A DNA stretch of 64,000 nucleotides, taken from assembly GCA_002722255.1 (NCBI GenBank), contig PBLD01000001.1:335401-399400 (forward strand), in the 5' to 3' direction. This document shows, piece after piece, positions 8,267 to 16,894 of this stretch. Each line of letters opens with the position of its first letter. Position 1 is the stretch's first letter. A program made the translations under genes and the position numbers. The notes under the pieces are model-generated. The model was given only the letters and a program-made list of their open reading frames with translations. It was not told the DNA's origin and searched no databases. The DNA is from Winogradskyella sp. Lineage in GTDB: Bacteria; Bacteroidota; Bacteroidia; Flavobacteriales; Flavobacteriaceae.

Positions 8267-9415
8267 ATGAAACATATATATATACTTCTTTTTGCGCTTT
8301 TATTTTTAGCCTGCGGAAATAAAGAAAACAAACCTGAAACAGTTGAAAACAAGCCAACCAAAAGCAATGTAATAACAGTAACTAAAGCTCAATTTGAAAG
8401 TGAACACATGGTTTTAGATACGTTGAAAACACTTGATTTTTCAACAGGAATTGCCGTTACCGGAATGATAGACGTGCCACCAAAAAACAAATCGAGTATC
8501 ACAACTTTTATTGGTGGATATATTACAAACACACCACTTTTAGTTGGTGACGAAGTTAAAAAAGGACAACTTTTGGTAAGCTTAAAAAATCCTGAGTATG
8601 TTGAAATTCAGCAAAACTATTTAGAAATCGCAGAGCAACTTAATTATTTGAAAGCTGAATTTAACAGACAAAAAACGTTATTTGACGAAAAAATAACTTC
8701 AGAAAAAAACTATCTAAAAGCGCAAAGCACTTACAAAAGTAGTTTGGCTACTTACAACGGGCTAAAGAAAAAATTACAAATGATGAATATTAGTCCGACT
8801 GCTGTAGAACAAGGCAATATTACTTCAACCATTAATTTGTACGCACCAATTAACGGAAATGTCACTAAAGTAAATGTAAGTAATGGCGCTTATGTTGCGC
8901 CAAACGATGTGATATTAGAAATTGTAGATATTGACCATATTCATTTGGAATTATCAGTCTTTGAAAAAGACATTATGCACATTAAAAAAGGTCAAAAAAT
9001 ACTGTTTAAAATTCCTGAAGCTTCAGAAAAAACTTTTGAAGCAGACGTACATTTAGTTGGCACTACCATTGATGAAACTACAAGACGTGTTAAAGTTCAC
9101 GGACACGTAGATAAAGACTTAGCCAATTTTATTGTTGGTATGTTTGTAGAAGCTAACATTATTACAGACAGTAAAAAAGGTGTTGGCTTGCCAAACGAAG
9201 CTATTGTAAGTGAAGACAAGAACAATTATGTACTTGTATTAGATGAAACAACTACTGATGGTTATCAATTTAAAAAGCTAAAAGTCAATACAGGACAACA
9301 GGATGAAAACGCTACAGAAATTTTAAACCCTAAAGCTATACAAAACAAACAAATATTAGTTAAAGGTATAGGAATGTTACTAGAAGAAGGTGGCAAAGGT
9401 GGACATAGTCATTAA
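8267..9415 (+). CDS. czcB: periplasmic adaptor (membrane fusion) lipoprotein of the RND efflux system
   Basis: This HlyD/CusB-type adaptor links the inner-membrane pump to the outer-membrane factor. I start it at ATG 8267 rather than the in-frame ATG at 8243, because the former gives a clean lipoprotein signal (KHIYILLFALLFLAC) and the latter lies inside a palindrome. The order of domains is as expected: a lipoyl-like half (GGYITNTPLLVGDEVKKGQ), a helical hairpin, the second lipoyl half (LYAPINGNVTKVNVSNGAYV), a beta-barrel and a membrane-proximal C-terminus ending in a His-containing GGHSH. About 382 residues. It is the third gene of the efflux operon. Confidence 0.9.
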   Translation: MKHIYILLFALLFLACGNKENKPETVENKPTKSNVITVTKAQFESEHMVLDTLKTLDFSTGIAVTGMIDVPPKNKSSITTFIGGYITNTPLLVGDEVKKGQLLVSLKNPEYVEIQQNYLEIAEQLNYLKAEFNRQKTLFDEKITSEKNYLKAQSTYKSSLATYNGLKKKLQMMNISPTAVEQGNITSTINLYAPINGNVTKVNVSNGAYVAPNDVILEIVDIDHIHLELSVFEKDIMHIKKGQKILFKIPEASEKTFEADVHLVGTTIDETTRRVKVHGHVDKDLANFIVGMFVEANIITDSKKGVGLPNEAIVSEDKNNYVLVLDETTTDGYQFKKLKVNTGQQDENATEILNPKAIQNKQILVKGIGMLLEEGGKGGHSH

Positions 9416-9458
9416 ATGTAACTATAAAATTAAAAAGTCATACACCTTCTTATTTCTT

Positions 9459-9482
9459 AAAAAACTTAAACCTTCTTTAAGT
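9459..9482 (-). terminator. terminator at the end of the DtxR-type gene
   Basis: On the minus strand ACTTAAA and TTTAAGT form a 7-base stem around a 5-base loop and are followed by a run of T. The stem overlaps the last codons and stop codon of the regulator gene. It lies in the convergent gap with the adaptor gene. Confidence 0.5.
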
Positions 9483-10122
9483 AGAGGTTTTTTGCGACAC
9501 TTTGCGACACTACAATTTCTGTGTCTTTAAGTTGAATTTTCACAGAGTTGTCATAAGGCTCTTTGTGTATTACTGTAATCATAGTACCAAGAGCAATCCC
9601 ATTACTATCTAAATACTGAAGAAATGCTGTCGAAGTATCATCTACACCAACACATTTATAAGCAACACCTATGTTGGCTTTTGCCAATACAATTTTGTCT
9701 ATATGCTGAAAATTCCCATTCTTATCTGGTATGGGATCGCCGTGAGGATCGTGAGTTGGATGTTCCAAAAACGCATCGAGTTCATCAATGAGCTTGTCTG
9801 ACTTTATATGCTCTAAATGTTCAGCAACTTCATGCACTTCATCCCAAGTAAAATTTAGTTTTTCAACCAAAAACACTTCCCAAAGCCTATGCTTTCTAAT
9901 AATATTTACGGCAACGCGTTTCCCTTTTTCTGTCAGCGTAACACCTTGATACTTTTTGTAGTCTGCATAATTTTTTTCAGACAACTTTTTTATCATGTCT
10001 GTTGCAGAAGACGCTTTGGTACTCATAGCCTCTGCAATTGCGTTGGTATTTACGTTTTCTGTACCATTGTTACTTAAATGGTATATCGCTTTGATATAAT
10101 TTTCTTCGGTAAGTGTAATCAT
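9466..10122 (-). CDS. DtxR/MntR-family metal-dependent transcriptional repressor
   Basis: This 218-residue regulator has an N-terminal winged helix (TEENYIKAIYHLSNNG, TLTEKGKRVAVNIIRKHRLWEVFLVEKL), a dimerisation and metal-binding domain (WDEVHEVAEHLEHIKSDKLIDELD), and a C-terminal SH3-like FeoA domain. The family represses iron or manganese uptake genes when metal-loaded. I start it at ATG 10122 and not at the upstream GTG 10140, because an exact -7 box covers that GTG. It is divergent from the TonB receptor gene with a perfect inverted repeat between them. Whether iron, manganese or zinc is the effector cannot be told from the sequence. Confidence 0.93.
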   Translation of the reverse strand: MITLTEENYIKAIYHLSNNGTENVNTNAIAEAMSTKASSATDMIKKLSEKNYADYKKYQGVTLTEKGKRVAVNIIRKHRLWEVFLVEKLNFTWDEVHEVAEHLEHIKSDKLIDELDAFLEHPTHDPHGDPIPDKNGNFQHIDKIVLAKANIGVAYKCVGVDDTSTAFLQYLDSNGIALGTMITVIHKEPYDNSVKIQLKDTEIVVSQSVAKNLYLKKV

Positions 10123-10139
10123 CGTGTTTTCGCTATACA

Positions 10140-10147
10140 CAAATATA
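10140..10147 (-). promoter_or_regulatory. -7 promoter element of the DtxR-type gene
   Basis: On the minus strand this reads TATATTTG, an exact TAnnTTTG match. Its last base overlaps a possible GTG start, which argues for the ATG at 10122, 17 bases further on, as the true start with a very short leader. Confidence 0.5.
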
Positions 10148-10172
10148 GTAAAGTTATTATTCTTAAATAATT

Positions 10173-10188
10173 TTTAGACTTATCTAAA
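10173..10188. promoter_or_regulatory. candidate DtxR/MntR-type operator in the divergent promoter region
   Basis: TTTAGA and TCTAAA form a perfect inverted repeat separated by CTTA. It sits between the divergent regulator and TonB-receptor genes and its right arm overlaps a TAAATTTG box (10185-10192). Placement beside a DtxR-type gene suggests an autoregulatory and uptake operator; this is inference. Confidence 0.5.
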
Positions 10189-10196
10189 TTTGTTTT

Positions 10197-10204
10197 TATA
10201 TTTG
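10197..10204 (+). promoter_or_regulatory. -7 promoter element of the TonB-receptor operon
   Basis: TATATTTG matches TAnnTTTG exactly and lies 17 bases before the GTG start. A second exact match, TAAATTTG, lies just upstream at 10185-10192. Confidence 0.45.
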
Positions 10205-10221
10205 CTAAAAATATAATTTAC

Positions 10222-12477
10222 GTGAGACGATTAATAGTTTTTTTTCTATTCTCTTTTCTGCAAGTTCTTGCAGCACAGAACACCTACTCTATTTCTGGAA
10301 AAGTAACGAACGAAAATCTGCCGTTACCTTATGCTAATATTATTTTAGATAGCACTACTAAAGGTGCTGTTACGGATGAAAATGGAAAATTTATTATCAC
10401 AAATGTTTCTCAAGGCACATATAATATTGCCGTTTCGTTCACAGGATTTACAACTCAGAAAAAGAGAATAGCGATTTCTAATAGTGATGTTGTCATTAAT
10501 TTTGAACTTAACCAAAGTGACGCACTAGATAAAGTAATTGTTACAGGAACACTAAAAGCAGTATCACGTTTAGAAAGTCCTGTACCTGTTGAAGTTTATT
10601 CACCAACATTTTTAAAAAAGAATCCCACACCAAATATTTTTGAAGCATTACAAAATGTTAACGGAGTAAGACCTCAACTAAATTGTAATGTTTGCAATAC
10701 AGGCGACATTCATATTAATGGTTTAGAAGGACCTTACACGTTGGTAATGATAGACGGAATGCCTATTGTCAGTGGTCTATCAACCGTTTACGGCTTGTCT
10801 GGTATTCCTAACTCGTTAATTGAACAAGTTGAAATTGTTAAAGGTCCTGCTTCTTCACTTTACGGTAGCGAAGCTGTTGGTGGACTCATAAATATTATTA
10901 CCAAACTGCCCGAAAATGCACCACGCTTTTTTGCCGATGGCTTTGTAACGGGTTGGGGAGAAGCCAATGTAGATGTTGGTTTTAAGTCTAAAGTTGGCGA
11001 AAAAGCCACAGTTCTTTTTGGCGCCAACTATTTCAATTACAGCAATCCTATAGATAACAACAATGATAATTTTACGGATGTTACCTTACAAGATCGTATT
11101 TCAATTTTTCAAAAATGGAACTTTGAACGCGCAAACAATCGGAAATTTTCATTAGCAGGTCGCTATTTTTACGAGGATCGTTGGGGCGGAGAAATGCAAT
11201 GGAATCCTAGCTACAGAGGTGGAGACGAAGTTTATGGAGAAAGCATCTACACGTCTCGATTTGAGCTTTTAGGAAACTACCAACTTCCAATAAAAGAAAA
11301 GGTAAACTTTCAATTTTCATACTCAGACCACGACCAAAATTCGGTATATGGTAACACGCCATATTTAGCACAACAACGTATTGGTTTTGGTCAGTTTATT
11401 TGGGACAAAAAAGTAAACAAACACGATTTACTTATTGGTACTGCCCTACGCTACAACTATTATAATGATAATACCACAGCTACCGTAAATGCAGATGAAG
11501 TTACCATACCTTCTCTATTTATTCAAGATGAAATAAATTTTACCAAAAAGCAAAGCGTATTACTAGGAATGCGATATGATTATGACAGTAGGCACGGAAA
11601 TATTTTTACACCTCGAATTGCTTACCGTTTTAAGCCTACAGAAGATGATATTATTAGGTTGAATGCTGGTACAGGGTTTAGAGTTGTCAACTTATTTACA
11701 GAAGATCATGCTGCATTAACAGGCTCAAGAGAAGTTGTTATAGAAGAGGCTTTAAAACCCGAAGAATCCTATAACATTAATCTCAATTATCTAAAAAAAC
11801 TCTACCTCAACAACGGAATGATGTTTACGTTTGACACATCTGTTTGGTACACCTATTTTACCAATGCTATTTTACCAGATTACGATACCAACCCAAACCA
11901 AATAATCTATGATAATCTTGATGGTCATTCCACTTCAAAAGGGATAAGTTTTAATGCTGATGCTGTATTTGGCAGTGGTATAAAAGCATCTCTTGGCGCT
12001 ACCTACCAAGATGTATCACAAACCGAAAATGGCACAACCACAAGGCAAATCCTTACAGAACGATTCACTGGAGTTTGGTCGTTTTCATACAAACACTATC
12101 CAACAAACTTAACCTTAGATTACACAGGAAATATATATGGACCAATGCGATTGCCATTACTTGGTGAGCTAGATCCAAGACAAGAATATTCGCCAACATG
12201 GAGCATCCAAAATATTCAACTGACTTATGATGGTTTTAATAATTTTGAAATCTATGGAGGTGTTAAGAACTTACTCAACTGGACACCTAACAAAGGAAAT
12301 CCGTTTATAATAGCAAGAGCTGATGATCCATTTGACGAAAATGTACAGTTTGATAATGATGGTAATGTTGTACCAACTGCTAACAATCCGTATGCCTTAA
12401 CTTTTGATCCTTCGTATGTGTATGGTCCAAACCAAGGCATAAGAGCATTTATTGGATTACGATATAAATTAAATTAA
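10222..12477 (+). CDS. TonB-dependent outer membrane receptor, probably for a metal or metal chelate
   Basis: This 751-residue receptor starts at GTG with a signal peptide (LIVFFLFSFLQVLAAQN). A carboxypeptidase-regulatory-like beta domain follows (about residues 22-110), then the plug with its VEIVKGPASSLYGSEAVGG motif, then a 22-strand-type barrel ending in an aromatic-rich strand (RAFIGLRYKLN). A CNVC pair sits in the plug near residue 155. It takes up a ligand across the outer membrane using TonB energy. It lies 38 bases upstream of the metal-binding lipoprotein gene in the same direction, so a zinc, manganese or iron ligand is likely; the exact ligand is unknown. Confidence 0.9.
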   Translation: MRRLIVFFLFSFLQVLAAQNTYSISGKVTNENLPLPYANIILDSTTKGAVTDENGKFIITNVSQGTYNIAVSFTGFTTQKKRIAISNSDVVINFELNQSDALDKVIVTGTLKAVSRLESPVPVEVYSPTFLKKNPTPNIFEALQNVNGVRPQLNCNVCNTGDIHINGLEGPYTLVMIDGMPIVSGLSTVYGLSGIPNSLIEQVEIVKGPASSLYGSEAVGGLINIITKLPENAPRFFADGFVTGWGEANVDVGFKSKVGEKATVLFGANYFNYSNPIDNNNDNFTDVTLQDRISIFQKWNFERANNRKFSLAGRYFYEDRWGGEMQWNPSYRGGDEVYGESIYTSRFELLGNYQLPIKEKVNFQFSYSDHDQNSVYGNTPYLAQQRIGFGQFIWDKKVNKHDLLIGTALRYNYYNDNTTATVNADEVTIPSLFIQDEINFTKKQSVLLGMRYDYDSRHGNIFTPRIAYRFKPTEDDIIRLNAGTGFRVVNLFTEDHAALTGSREVVIEEALKPEESYNINLNYLKKLYLNNGMMFTFDTSVWYTYFTNAILPDYDTNPNQIIYDNLDGHSTSKGISFNADAVFGSGIKASLGATYQDVSQTENGTTTRQILTERFTGVWSFSYKHYPTNLTLDYTGNIYGPMRLPLLGELDPRQEYSPTWSIQNIQLTYDGFNNFEIYGGVKNLLNWTPNKGNPFIIARADDPFDENVQFDNDGNVVPTANNPYALTFDPSYVYGPNQGIRAFIGLRYKLN

Positions 12478-12515
12478 TAAATGAATTTTAGTACTTTCAC
12501 ATTAAATTTTAAACC

Positions 12516-13427
12516 ATGAAAAAAGCATACTATCTTATATTACTTATTGCAACATTTTTTAGCTGTAAAAATGACACCAAAACTAACGGTAAGCTAAACG
12601 TTGTCACAACAACAACAATGATCACAGATTTGGTAAAAAATATTGGTGGAGATGCTATTAATCTTCAAGGTTTAATGGGTAGTGGAGTCGATCCACATCT
12701 ATACAAAGCCAGCGAAGGTGATGTTTCTAAACTAACCAATGCAGATATAATATTTTTTAATGGTTTACATCTTGAAGGAAAGTTGGTTGATGTTTTTGAG
12801 AAAATGGAAGGTCAAGGCATAAAAACTATTGCCCTCGCCGAAAAAATACATAAAAACGGATTGATTGGATCAGAAAATTTTGCCTCTAGTTACGACCCTC
12901 ATGTTTGGTTTAATATTGAATATTTTAAAGAATTCACCAAGCAGGTAACCAATGCGCTTTCTGAAGAAGACCCAAAAAACAAGGACCTTTACAAAGCCAA
13001 TGAAAAAGCTTATCTTTCTGAATTAGATAAACTTGAAGAGGATATAAAAGAAACAGTAAATGCTTTACCTAAAGAAAAAAGAATATTAGTTACTGCTCAC
13101 GATGCTTTTAATTATTTCGGCAGAACTTATGATTTTAAAGTTGTGGGCTTACAAGGGTTGTCTACTGTAACTGAAGCTGGTGTACAAGATGTACAAAAGT
13201 TAGCTTCATTTATAATAGACCATAAAGTCAAAGCTATTTTTGTTGAAAGCTCTGTTCCTAAACGTACTATTGAAGCTCTTCAAAAAGCTGTAGAATCCAA
13301 GGATTATGAAGTCATCATTGGTGGCACACTTTATTCTGATGCTTTAGGAAATGCCGGAACTCCTGAAGGTACTTATCTTGGGATGTACAGATATAATATT
13401 AAAACGATTGTAAAAGCTCTACTTTAA
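12516..13427 (+). CDS. TroA/ZnuA-type metal-binding lipoprotein of an ABC importer
   Basis: This 303-residue cluster A-I solute-binding protein has a lipoprotein signal ending at FFSC (near residue 17). The four expected metal ligands are seen in order: His in GVDPHLYKAS, His in YDPHVWFN, His in TAHDAFNYFG and Asp in GGTLYSDALG. A His at the third position, where strictly Mn-specific proteins such as PsaA have Glu, resembles TroA and ZnuA. The His-rich loop typical of Gram-negative ZnuA is missing. The ATPase start codon follows the stop with no gap. Substrate could be Zn, Mn or Fe; the neighbouring DtxR-type regulator favours Mn or Fe. Confidence 0.92.
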   Translation: MKKAYYLILLIATFFSCKNDTKTNGKLNVVTTTTMITDLVKNIGGDAINLQGLMGSGVDPHLYKASEGDVSKLTNADIIFFNGLHLEGKLVDVFEKMEGQGIKTIALAEKIHKNGLIGSENFASSYDPHVWFNIEYFKEFTKQVTNALSEEDPKNKDLYKANEKAYLSELDKLEEDIKETVNALPKEKRILVTAHDAFNYFGRTYDFKVVGLQGLSTVTEAGVQDVQKLASFIIDHKVKAIFVESSVPKRTIEALQKAVESKDYEVIIGGTLYSDALGNAGTPEGTYLGMYRYNIKTIVKALL

Positions 13428-14162
13428 ATGAAAACATTAGCCGTAAAAGTAGATGACCTCACTGTAGCTTACAACTACAAGCCAGTACTTTGGGATATCG
13501 ATCTAGAAATTCCAGAAGGTGTACTTATGGCTATTGTTGGGCCAAATGGTGCAGGAAAATCGACTCTTATAAAATCTATTTTAGGGATTCTTAAGCCTAT
13601 TGCTGGCAGTGTAAGCATTTACGGAAAACCTTATGAAAAACAACGCAAACTTGTAGCTTACGTGCCTCAAAAAGGTAGTGTAGACTGGGATTTTCCTACT
13701 ACAGCTTTAGATGTTGTAATGATGGGAACTTATGGCAGTCTAGGCTGGATAAAACGACCAGGACAGAAAGAAAAAAAAGCAGCGCTTGAAGCCTTAGAAA
13801 AAGTTGGAATGCTTCCTTTTAAAAACCGACAAATCAGTCAGCTTTCTGGCGGACAGCAACAACGTATTTTCTTGGCCAGAGCCTTGGTGCAAAACGCATC
13901 TATCTATTTTATGGATGAGCCGTTTCAAGGTGTGGATGCTTCAACCGAAATAGCAATTATTAATATTCTAAAAGCCTTACGAAAAGCAGGAAAAACTGTT
14001 ATTGTGGTGCATCACGATTTACAAACTGTACCAGAATATTTTGATTGGGTTACTTTCTTAAACGTGAAGAAAATTGCCACAGGACCAGTTAAAGACATCT
14101 TTAATGATGATAACCTCACTAAAACTTATGGTATTAATTATAAAGTGAGTATACAAGAGTAG
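13428..14162 (+). CDS. metal ABC transporter ATP-binding protein
   Basis: This 244-residue ATPase carries Walker [10 protein letters not shown] (about residue 39), the Q-loop region [13 protein letters not shown], the signature LSGGQQQR, Walker B IYFMDEP and the H-loop VHHD. The tryptophan- and proline-containing stretch after the Q-loop is typical of the manganese/zinc/iron (MntB/TroB/ZnuC) subfamily. It energises import by the two permeases encoded downstream. Its stop codon touches the left inverted arm of the inserted element, so the element may affect coupling to the permeases. Confidence 0.93.
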   Translation: MKTLAVKVDDLTVAYNYKPVLWDIDLEIPEGVLMAIVGPNGAGKSTLIKSILGILKPIAGSVSIYGKPYEKQRKLVAYVPQKGSVDWDFPTTALDVVMMGTYGSLGWIKRPGQKEKKAALEALEKVGMLPFKNRQISQLSGGQQQRIFLARALVQNASIYFMDEPFQGVDASTEIAIINILKALRKAGKTVIVVHHDLQTVPEYFDWVTFLNVKKIATGPVKDIFNDDNLTKTYGINYKVSIQE

Positions 14163-14600
14163 TGGTTAGTAGGTAGTCATTAATGGATAGTCTGAAAGCG
14201 AATAATTATGAAGAATATTAAATTTCAATTTGAAGATTTAAAGGTTTACAACAAAGCGTTAGACTTTATAGACTTAGTCTATAAAATCGCTGACACATTC
14301 CCTAATTCAGAGAAGTTTGGTCTTTCTTCTCAATTTACAAGAGCCTCTGTTTCTATCGCATTAAATATAGCGGAAGGCTCTTCTGATACCGACAAACAAT
14401 TCAATAGATTTCTGCAAATGGCTTTAGATTCAGTAAATGAGTGCGTTGTTTGTTCTACTATTGCTAAAAGACAAAACTATATTTCAGAAGACATAGAAAA
14501 TCAACTTAGAGAAAGACTAGTTGAATTATCAAAAATGATTACAAGTCTCCAAAAATACCTCAAAACAAAAATATCCTCTAACGACTAACCTCTAATAACT
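14161..14600 (+). mobile_element. intervening-sequence-like element with a four-helix-bundle gene and inverted ends
   Basis: A 30-base arm at 14161-14190, beginning AGTGGTTAGTAGG, is imperfectly inverted at 14571-14600; by hand alignment 21 of 30 positions pair. The arms bracket a single gene of the 23S rRNA intervening-sequence (four-helix bundle) family and lie exactly between an ABC ATPase gene and its permease gene, which are adjacent in related operons as I remember them. The RNA would fold into a long stem-loop, as intervening sequences in 23S rRNA do. No transposase is present and no target duplication was recognised. Confidence 0.6.
14208..14588 (+). CDS. four-helix-bundle protein of the 23S rRNA intervening-sequence family
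   Basis: This 126-residue, mostly helical protein matches the S23/four-helix-bundle family. It opens with FEDLKVYNKALDFIDLVY. The middle contains FGLSSQFTRASVSIALNIAEGSS, the hallmark (L-x-x-Q-h-x-R-A-x-x-S-h-x-x-N-I-A-E-G). The family occurs inside 23S rRNA insertions and as many solitary copies in Bacteroidota; it is related in fold to Avd proteins of diversity-generating retroelements. Function is unknown, though RNA or nucleic-acid binding is suspected. It is flanked by inverted arms and interrupts the metal ABC operon. Confidence 0.92.
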   Translation: MKNIKFQFEDLKVYNKALDFIDLVYKIADTFPNSEKFGLSSQFTRASVSIALNIAEGSSDTDKQFNRFLQMALDSVNECVVCSTIAKRQNYISEDIENQLRERLVELSKMITSLQKYLKTKISSND

Positions 14601-14610
14601 ACATAAAACT

Positions 14611-15738
14611 ATAGACTTAATAGAATACATAGAACTCGTCTTTACAGACTACACACTAAGAACCATAACACTTGGTACTGCCATCCTTGGTGCAGTAACA
14701 GGAATGTTGGGAAGTTTTGCTGTGCTTAGAAAGCAGAGTTTACTTGGTGACGCTATTTCTCACGCGGCTTTGCCTGGTATTGCAATTGCGTTTTTAATTA
14801 CTGGTGCAAAAGACACAAATACATTACTGCTTGGTGCTTTAGTCAGTGGTCTCATCGGTACATTTTGGATTAGAGGCATTGTCACCAAAACGCATTTAAA
14901 ATCAGACACAGCTTTAGGTCTAATTCTATCCGTCTTTTTTGGCTTTGGAATGCTATTACTCACATTTATTCAAAAGCAACCCAATGCCAACCAAGCTGGT
15001 TTGGATAAATACCTTTTTGGCCAAGCTGCAACTTTGGTAGAAAGCGATGTTTGGATGATGGCTATCGTCACAGGAATTTGTCTTATTGTAATGCTAACCT
15101 TTTGGAAAGAATTCAAAATATTACTTTTTGATGCTGACTACACCAAAACCCTGGGTTTTAACACTAAAACCATAGATATTCTCATAACCAGTTTCATTGT
15201 ACTGGCTATTGTACTTGGGCTTCAAACCGTTGGTGTAGTTCTAATGAGCGCTATGCTTTTAGCACCTGCTGCTGCTGCAAGACAATGGACCAACAGTTTG
15301 TCTAAAATGGTATTTTTAGCTGCTATTTTTGGTGCATTTTCAGGTGTGTTTGGTACAGCTGTTAGCGCAAGCCAAAACAATTTATCAACTGGCCCTGTAA
15401 TTGTTATTGTTGCAGGTGTTTTTGTATTGTTTTCTTTTGTTTTTTCGCCTAAAAGAGGACTCTTATTTAAGCAAATTAGATTTGTGAAAAATCGTCGAGA
15501 TTTAGAACTTCACAAAACCTTGGCGTTTATGTATCACATTGCCGAAACACACGATAATATTTCACATCCGCACACCATAAAAATCTTGAATAACTTTCAA
15601 GGATATACAAAAGGTACGCTTCAAAAATTAGTGGATAGAGGTTTTGTAGAACTCGATGGCAATATGTGGCACCTTACGGAAGAAGGTTTTAAAACTGCTT
15701 CAAATTTATACAACCAACAAAACGCATCTGATGAATAA
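14611..15738 (+). CDS. metal ABC permease with C-terminal winged-helix-like domain; start codon apparently lost
   Basis: The ABC-3 family permease domain is clear (LGSFAVLRKQSLLGDAISHA and many membrane helices) and is followed from about residue 297 by a soluble region ending FVELDGNMWHLTEEGF, which reads like a DtxR/MntR winged helix. Homologous-looking sequence (IDLIEYIELVFTDYTLRT) extends upstream of the first ATG at 14704 to an ATA at 14611, with a stop at 14596-14598. No ATG, GTG or TTG exists in that stretch. I give the ATA as start because the part before 14704 holds the first membrane helix. Either ATA initiates, or the protein is shortened by about 31 residues. It overlaps the next permease by 8 bases. 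Confidence 0.8.
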   Translation: MDLIEYIELVFTDYTLRTITLGTAILGAVTGMLGSFAVLRKQSLLGDAISHAALPGIAIAFLITGAKDTNTLLLGALVSGLIGTFWIRGIVTKTHLKSDTALGLILSVFFGFGMLLLTFIQKQPNANQAGLDKYLFGQAATLVESDVWMMAIVTGICLIVMLTFWKEFKILLFDADYTKTLGFNTKTIDILITSFIVLAIVLGLQTVGVVLMSAMLLAPAAAARQWTNSLSKMVFLAAIFGAFSGVFGTAVSASQNNLSTGPVIVIVAGVFVLFSFVFSPKRGLLFKQIRFVKNRRDLELHKTLAFMYHIAETHDNISHPHTIKILNNFQGYTKGTLQKLVDRGFVELDGNMWHLTEEGFKTASNLYNQQNASDE

Positions 15739-16891
15739 CGCTCAGTTAGAAATACAATTAATTGCAAGTTTGGTTGCCATTGCCTGTGCCATTCCAGGTA
15801 CATTTTTAGTACTTAGAAAAATGGCTATGATAAGCGATGCTATAAGTCATTCCATCTTACCAGGAATTGTTATTGGCTTCTTTATTTCGCACGACTTAAA
15901 TTCGCCATTACTCATTCTATTTGCTGCCTTAACTGGTATAATTACAGTTGTGATTGTTGAGTATATTCAAAAAACAGGATTGGTAAAGGAAGATACTGCC
16001 ATTGGCTTGGTGTTTCCTATTCTCTTTAGTATTGGTGTTATATTAATTGCTAAAAACGCCAATGATGTGCATATAGACACTGATGCTGTTTTGCTTGGCG
16101 AACTCGCTTTTGCGCCTTTTGATAGGTTGATTGTTGGCGGAACTGATATTGGCCCAAAATCACTTTGGATAATTGGCACTATTCTTCTTGTTACTGTCAC
16201 GCTTCTTATTACCTTTTTTAAGGAACTAAAACTTAGTACTTTTGACAAAGGTCTTGCTGCTTCACTTGGGTTTTCACCTGCCATTATTCACTATGGCTTA
16301 ATGTCTGTATCTTCTGTAACTACTGTTGGTGCTTTTGATGCTGTTGGTGCTATTTTGGTTGTTGCTTTAATGATTGCACCTGCTGCTGCGGCTTATCTTT
16401 TAACTACAGATTTAAAAAAGATGCTGGCCTTGGCTATAGGTTTTGGTGTACTGAGTGCTGTTTTAGGCTATTGGGTTGCACATTGGCTAGATGCTTCAAT
16501 TGCTGGCTCAATAACTACCGTTTTGGGCTTAGTTTTTCTTATGGTATATCTTTTTGCGCCTTCAAAAGGTATTATTGCTGTGATGTATAGAGAAAGGCAA
16601 CAGCGCACAGAAGTTTCTTTGCTTACATTTTTGTTGCATTTAAAAAATCACGATGACCTTTCTGAGCGTCACGTAAAACACCTTAACGAGCATATTAATT
16701 GGCAAAAAGTACGCTCTAAAACTGTGTTGGATTTAGCTCAAAAAAACAATATGATTGTTATAAAAGACGATATCGTTTCACTTACCGAAAAAGGCGATGC
16801 CTTTACCTCTAAAGCTATAGATTACATCATTACCAACGAAGATGCACAGATTGAGGATATGAAAGATGATTTCTTTTTGTTTAGAGGTTAA
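15731..16891 (+). CDS. second metal ABC permease with C-terminal winged-helix-like extension
   Basis: This 386-residue ABC-3 family permease pairs with the preceding one to form the channel. I start it at ATG 15731, within the end of the previous gene (8-base overlap), because the N-terminus MNNAQLEIQLIASLVAIA then matches the family; an ATG at 15656 would add an unrelated 25 residues. Family motifs include FLVLRKMAMISDAISHSILPG. From about residue 293 the protein is soluble and ends in a helix-wing pattern (KNNMIVIKDDIVSLTEKGDAF). It is the last gene of the metal import operon and converges with the next gene at a gap of 3 bases. Confidence 0.9.
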   Translation: MNNAQLEIQLIASLVAIACAIPGTFLVLRKMAMISDAISHSILPGIVIGFFISHDLNSPLLILFAALTGIITVVIVEYIQKTGLVKEDTAIGLVFPILFSIGVILIAKNANDVHIDTDAVLLGELAFAPFDRLIVGGTDIGPKSLWIIGTILLVTVTLLITFFKELKLSTFDKGLAASLGFSPAIIHYGLMSVSSVTTVGAFDAVGAILVVALMIAPAAAAYLLTTDLKKMLALAIGFGVLSAVLGYWVAHWLDASIAGSITTVLGLVFLMVYLFAPSKGIIAVMYRERQQRTEVSLLTFLLHLKNHDDLSERHVKHLNEHINWQKVRSKTVLDLAQKNNMIVIKDDIVSLTEKGDAFTSKAIDYIITNEDAQIEDMKDDFFLFRG

Positions 16892-16894
16892 GTG

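Noticed and set aside
9466..10140. Start of the DtxR-type regulator at GTG 10140
   Set aside because: The GTG is covered by an exact -7 promoter box; the ATG at 10122 gives the expected family N-terminus.
14208..14588. Diversity-generating retroelement suggested by the Avd-like four-helix-bundle protein
   Set aside because: No reverse transcriptase, template repeat or variable repeat is seen in the window; the intervening-sequence family explains the gene.
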